Shown piece by piece: positions 55,848 through 59,099 of a stretch of DNA of 59,099 nucleotides. Position numbers and translations under genes: made by a program. Source of the stretch: a virus; IMG/VR virus record IMGVR_UViG_3300036799_000025, positions 1 through 59,099 of that record, one strand, 5' to 3'. Numbering within the stretch: position 1 is the stretch's first letter; every line of letters begins with the position of its first letter. The notes below the pieces were generated by a model. That model did not search any database and was not told the origin of the DNA. It worked only from the letters and a program-made list of their open reading frames with translations.

Positions 55848-56279
55848 TCAGCGCGCTGCTGCTGTGCTAGTGCTGCTTGCAGCATCTCCTGCAGCAAGCC
55901 CGCGTGCGCGATTGATACGAGCAATAACGGTCGGGTTGCTCTCATCGTCGTCGTCATGAACAAGGTCAGGCCACGCGTCGAGCCGTGGCGTGTGCGTGAG
56001 ATCGCAGAAGCGATCGACGATCATATGCGCGCGCGATCGCTTCGTCGTCGGCACGTCGAGATAGAGCCCGCGCGTGACGATGTCACTCACGGCCTGTCGC
56101 GAGATCTCGATACCGTCTTCGTTGAGCGACTCCGCGATCGTCGTGATCGTGACGCCCTTCTCGCGCATGATGCGCACGCGATTCGCCTGCGCAGGCGTCA
56201 GCGGCGTCGGCGCGCGCCTCGCGACTTTCGGGCTCGTCTTCGTCTGCTGCGTTCTGCTGCGACTACTCCTGCGTGGCAT
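55848..56279 (-). CDS. Helix-turn-helix DNA-binding protein (143 aa)
   Basis: Start at MPRRSSRSRTQQTK (56279). Residues about 25-70 (PLTPAQANRVRIMREKGVTI, TTIAESLNEDGIEISRQAVS) form a resolvase-type helix-turn-helix. A basic N-terminal arm is typical of DNA-minor-groove contact. The C-terminus is acidic. Candidate regulator; could recognise the promoter palindromes, with no direct evidence. Confidence 0.75.
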   Translation of the reverse strand: MPRRSSRSRTQQTKTSPKVARRAPTPLTPAQANRVRIMREKGVTITTIAESLNEDGIEISRQAVSDIVTRGLYLDVPTTKRSRAHMIVDRFCDLTHTPRLDAWPDLVHDDDDESNPTVIARINRARGLAAGDAASSTSTAAAR

Positions 56280-56292
56280 AGCTCTGCTCCTG

Positions 56293-56565
56293 TTAGGTAG
56301 TAACTTGCGTCTCAAAGGTACGTGTGCGAAGAATGCGCGTAAAGGCGCGTCGTCGCAACTCCTGCAGCATTTTCAGCTCGTGCTCGTAATGCGTCAGCGA
56401 GCGCAGGTCGCTGAGATAGCAATTCTGCCAACCTGGGCGCTGCTCGCTGATCTCGCGATTCGCTCGCAGGCGATACTTGTGCGCCTGCGCGGTGCGCGTC
56501 GCTTCCCACTGATCGAGAAAGGCGACGAGCTGCTCGTCGAGCGACAGCGCCTTAATGCGCGCCAT
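56293..56565 (-). CDS. Helical hypothetical protein (90 aa)
   Basis: Start at MARIKALSLDEQL (56565), overlapping the upstream gene by 14 nt. Helical and basic (RLRANREISEQRPGWQNCYL, YEHELKMLQELRRRAFTRIL). No recognised motif. Adjacent to two DNA-binding genes. Confidence 0.7.
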   Translation of the reverse strand: MARIKALSLDEQLVAFLDQWEATRTAQAHKYRLRANREISEQRPGWQNCYLSDLRSLTHYEHELKMLQELRRRAFTRILRTRTFETQVTT

Positions 56566-57088
56566 CTTTCCACCCGACGGTGATGCCTTTCCTGCGATCA
56601 TCTGCCTTGCGCTTCGACGTCTCTGCGGCACGTCGCCCGCCGCGCTTGCGTGATGCAGCGTCAGCGTCGAGTCGCGCTAGCTCTGCGCGTGCTGCACTCA
56701 TGACGTCCTGCAGCGTCGACACGCGCTTCGCCTTCTCAGCGCGATACAGCGCGATCGCTGCAGCGCCTGCGACGTCGCTCACGCACGGCGCTCGCTTCGG
56801 CGCAAGAAAGTACAGCATCTCAGCCGTCTGCGTGTACCGGCTGCTGCGCTTCTTGATCGCGACGCCTTCGTCGACGAGCGTCGTGAGCGTCTGCGCAACG
56901 GACTGCATCGCGAGTCCTGTGCGCTCAGCGATCGCTCGCGCACTGAGCCCGACTGCGCGCTGACGATCGACGTGATCGAGATACGAGATCACGAGTGCTC
57001 TGCGCTCGTCGCGTCGCTTGCGCATCTGCTCGCGACTCCACGGCGCGTCAGCGCTGTCGTCGAGCTGAATGAGTCTACTCGTCGTCAT
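56552..57088 (-). CDS. MarR-like winged-helix protein (178 aa)
   Basis: Start at MTTSRLIQLDDSAD (57088). A winged-helix of about residues 33-95: LVISYLDHVDRQRAVGLSAR, AIAERTGLAMQSVAQTLTTL and VDEGVAIKKRSSRYT, followed by a linker and a basic C-terminus (RKRGGRRAAETSKRKADDRR). Likely binds DNA as a regulator. A candidate for the protein that binds the CTTGCGC palindromes, speculative. Confidence 0.75.
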   Translation of the reverse strand: MTTSRLIQLDDSADAPWSREQMRKRRDERRALVISYLDHVDRQRAVGLSARAIAERTGLAMQSVAQTLTTLVDEGVAIKKRSSRYTQTAEMLYFLAPKRAPCVSDVAGAAAIALYRAEKAKRVSTLQDVMSAARAELARLDADAASRKRGGRRAAETSKRKADDRRKGITVGWKDGAH

Positions 57089-57573
57089 GAGCGTCGCTCC
57101 AACACGGTGTCTGACCACGGCACTGTCACGCGATCGTCATCGTCGACGTTCGGGATCTGAAATTGACGACTGCCGATATCGAGCACTGCGCCTGCGTACA
57201 GCAGACGTGACGCCCACGACGCAAGGCCGAGCAGCGACATACGCAAGCCTTTGCGCTGCTTGTAGCGCGCGTGATCGTTACCGGCGACCATGAAGGCGAA
57301 GATCTCGCGCCTGCAAAGAATGGAGAGCCCGACGCAGATGCGCGCCTGCGCTGCCTTCGTTCCCTTGCCGCCGTAGGTCCACGCGTCAGGATCTGTCTCG
57401 TGACACGGGAGCATGTGGCCGTCTTTCGCGACGCCTTGCCACTTCTCTTTGAGATTCTCGTGCGCGTACCACGCACCGCCCTGCGGGCTGTTACGCACTG
57501 CGTCATCAGTCTGATTCTGTCGAAGCCACGGACAGCCTGCGCACGGTCGCGCGCACTTCTCGTCTGTGCTCAT
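57085..57573 (-). CDS. DUF6283-like cysteine protein (162 aa)
   Basis: Start at MSTDEKCARPCAGCPW (57573); the frame is open further upstream but there crosses the terminator hairpin. The N-terminal CARPCAGCPWLRQNQ is the signature of DUF6283, with later cysteines HMLPCHETDP and ICVGLSILCRR. The middle has LKEKWQGVAKDG. Probably an iron-sulfur or zinc cluster protein of unknown function, common in actinophages. Confidence 0.75.
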   Translation of the reverse strand: MSTDEKCARPCAGCPWLRQNQTDDAVRNSPQGGAWYAHENLKEKWQGVAKDGHMLPCHETDPDAWTYGGKGTKAAQARICVGLSILCRREIFAFMVAGNDHARYKQRKGLRMSLLGLASWASRLLYAGAVLDIGSRQFQIPNVDDDDRVTVPWSDTVLERRS

Positions 57574-57608
57574 CGCTCGTCTGTGAAAAGAGAAAGAAGG
57601 TGAAAGGT

Positions 57609-57636
57609 CAGGGCGCACTGTCGAAGCTGCGCCCTG
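57609..57636 (-). terminator. Terminator after the DUF932 gene
   Basis: CAGGGCGCA (57609-57617) pairs with TGCGCCCTG (57628-57636), 9 perfect bp with a 10-nt loop; on the minus strand it is followed by a pyrimidine-rich ACCTTTCACCTTCTTTCTC. It isolates the DUF932 gene as its own transcription unit. Confidence 0.7.
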
Positions 57637-57711
57637 CAGGTGCTTACACTGAGGCAACTCAGGCGACACTCAGCGCCGTTACGCAGTCGCCGCGCTGCTG
57701 CTCCTGTGCGC

Positions 57712-59043
57712 CTAGTTGTTCGCGCCCTTGCGTCGGCCTGCTGCGCCGTCGCGTGCGAGCTTCAGCAACGCGTTCGCGTCATCGTTCAGAAACTGAAACC
57801 CTGCGCGCTCGATCTCGACGCGACGATCGTAGTCTGTCATCTGACGCGCGACAGCCGTGATGCCTTGCACGAGCCCGAATTTCGTGATCTCGCCGCCGAG
57901 GTTCCCGCCCTCTTCGAGCTGCGCCTTCAGCGTCTCTTGCTTCAGCAGCTCTGACTGATCGAGCGTGAGATCGAGCCCTGCGCCGAGGTTGCCGACAAAC
58001 TCGAAGAGCGGCACGTCAGGCAGCTTGACGATCTCTTGCTTCGCTTCGAGAAACTTCACGCCGCGCGCAGCGATGTTCTGCGGCAGGAAGGCGCTGTCGA
58101 CGCGATCGCGCACGCGACCGAGTAGCGCGGCGTTCTCCATGACCTGTGTCGCGTCGCTGAGCATGCGCACGTCTTCATCGTTCTCGCCCTTACCATTCTT
58201 GCCGCCGACGTGCCGAATCGAGATGTCAGAGTGCGAGATATAGCCGTTGTAGCAGCGCAGCAGCTCGTCGTACATCGACGCGCTGAGCGACGCGAAACCG
58301 ACTTCGCTGTGGCGAATGTACAGGCCTGACGAGATGACTTCGTCGACGCCGATGACGTGCTCGCGTCGCAGCGCGTCGATCGACTTGCCAGTGCGCTGCG
58401 CAGCGTCCTGCAAGATTTCCTGCACGCCACGCGCGACCGTCGAGAATTTCGCGTGCAGGCGACGCTCATCGATCGAGAAGTCGCGCAGCAGCGCGCCTGA
58501 CGCGAGCAGCACAGGCAGCAGCTCAGAGATCAGATCAGCGTCGTCGATCGTGCGATAGCCTTTGCCAAGCACGCCGCGCAGGAAGAATCGCGCGCCGATC
58601 GAGCCTGCGCGCTTCTGCTCTGCGTCGTCGAGCGCTGCGACGTTGAGCATGCGGAAGAGTCGATCTTCCGGCTTGTTTTGCATCCAGTAATTGAGGTTCT
58701 GCGCGAGCAGCTCAGGTGCCTCAGTCGTCATGCGCTTGTAGTAGGGCGCGTCGATCTTCAGGCGCTGCGAGAGCTGACCGTGCGCGACTTCGCCGATCGT
58801 CATCGCGAAGCCTTTCGACGGCACGGCGAGCGCGAGCTGCGGCGGCAGGTTCTCGTCGCTCGGCTTCACGACGACGGCGCTGAAGGCGCGCGTATCAGCG
58901 ACCGCGTCAGCCTTCGCCTTCTTGTACGTCTCGACGCGATTCGTCAGCGCTGCGAGCTTCGTCTCATGCTCTGCGCTGAATTGCTCAGCGACGTCGCGCA
59001 GCGTCTTCTGTGCGCCCTGTGGTGCGATTGCGATTGCGGTCAT
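57712..59043 (-). CDS. DUF932 (phage/plasmid-like TIGR03299-type) protein
   Basis: 443 residues: VPSKGFAMTIGEVAHGQLSQ, then YKRMTTEAPELLAQNLNYWM, FRMLN and LRGVLGKGYRTIDD, and later ISHSDISIRHVGG and FLEAKQEIVKL are the conserved segments of DUF932. Function unknown; members are often abundant in plasmids and phages. It is a monocistron bracketed by promoter P1 and the hairpin at 57609. Its first 71 bases are duplicated at positions 1-71 by the assembly overlap. Confidence 0.85.
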   Translation of the reverse strand: MTAIAIAPQGAQKTLRDVAEQFSAEHETKLAALTNRVETYKKAKADAVADTRAFSAVVVKPSDENLPPQLALAVPSKGFAMTIGEVAHGQLSQRLKIDAPYYKRMTTEAPELLAQNLNYWMQNKPEDRLFRMLNVAALDDAEQKRAGSIGARFFLRGVLGKGYRTIDDADLISELLPVLLASGALLRDFSIDERRLHAKFSTVARGVQEILQDAAQRTGKSIDALRREHVIGVDEVISSGLYIRHSEVGFASLSASMYDELLRCYNGYISHSDISIRHVGGKNGKGENDEDVRMLSDATQVMENAALLGRVRDRVDSAFLPQNIAARGVKFLEAKQEIVKLPDVPLFEFVGNLGAGLDLTLDQSELLKQETLKAQLEEGGNLGGEITKFGLVQGITAVARQMTDYDRRVEIERAGFQFLNDDANALLKLARDGAAGRRKGANN

Positions 59044-59099
59044 CGTCGATCTCCTGACTGAGTGAGCTGTCGCTCGCGCTGCCGTCGTGCAGCGTCGAG
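58973..59099. repeat. Terminal overlap, copy 2 (circular closure)
   Basis: Exact copy of positions 1-127, covering the first 71 bases of the DUF932 gene and part of its leader. See the entry for copy 1. Confidence 0.95.

Noticed and set aside
55595-55963. Minus-strand frame of 122 codons overlapping two genes
   Set aside because: It overlaps most of the TM protein gene and the end of the HTH gene in another frame and has Arg/Ala shadow composition.

Overview
This window is a complete, circularly closed genome of a tailed double-stranded DNA phage (about 58,972 bp after removing a 127-bp overlap). Bases 1-127 are repeated exactly at 58973-59099, which is the signature of an assembler closing a circle. 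The DNA is GC-rich. Almost every gene is on the minus strand, packed with 1-17 nt overlaps (ATGA, TGATG, TAATG). No integrase, partitioning ATPase or recognisable lytic/lysogenic repressor is visible, so a virulent lifestyle is the simplest reading. The capsid (lambda gpE-type), HK97 gp10-like completion protein, DUF3168 tail terminator, frameshifted tail chaperones and an 818-residue tape measure indicate a long, non-contractile tail (siphovirus morphology). The host cannot be named; sigma70-type promoters show it is a bacterium.

Layout, read in the direction of transcription (descending coordinates): 59043-57712, an isolated DUF932 gene between its own promoter and a terminator hairpin. 57573-49468, DNA transactions: DUF6283 zinc protein, two helix-turn-helix proteins, a Bet/RecT annealing protein, and a replication-initiator-like gene that contains an iteron array and AT-rich segment (probable origin). 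49422-37266, a long operon of small proteins with a J-domain-like protein, an SNase-like nuclease, a RuvC-like nuclease, a ParB-fold protein, a TET-associated-type glycosyltransferase and a probable small terminase; a perfect consensus parS site lies inside one of these genes. 37110-34393, a promoter with a long hairpin leader, then a RanBP2-type zinc-finger protein, a DUF1508 protein, a papain-like protease homologue and small proteins. 34102-28646, large terminase, portal and MuF-like head protein. 28292-18171, scaffold-like protein, decoration-like protein, major capsid protein, connectors, three tail-tube-domain proteins (one fused to an SGNH hydrolase) and tail chaperones. 18148-5724, tape measure, tail tip, fibre and spike proteins and a lysis-like group (two membrane proteins and a DUF1906 hydrolase). 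5331-192, two early-type operons of zinc and coiled-coil proteins. The only plus-strand gene is a 59-residue zinc ribbon at 5530-5709.

Control: five minus-strand promoters share a -35 TTGCGC/A embedded in the palindrome CTTGCGC-GCGCAAG, with a 17-18 bp spacer and a TAnnnT-type -10. They precede the DUF932 gene, two accessory operons, the J-domain-led operon and the structural operon, so one DNA-binding protein could coordinate most of the genome. No DNA polymerase, primase or helicase is recognisable, so replication probably recruits host machinery to the iteron origin. Functional calls are from motif recognition by eye, without database searches.
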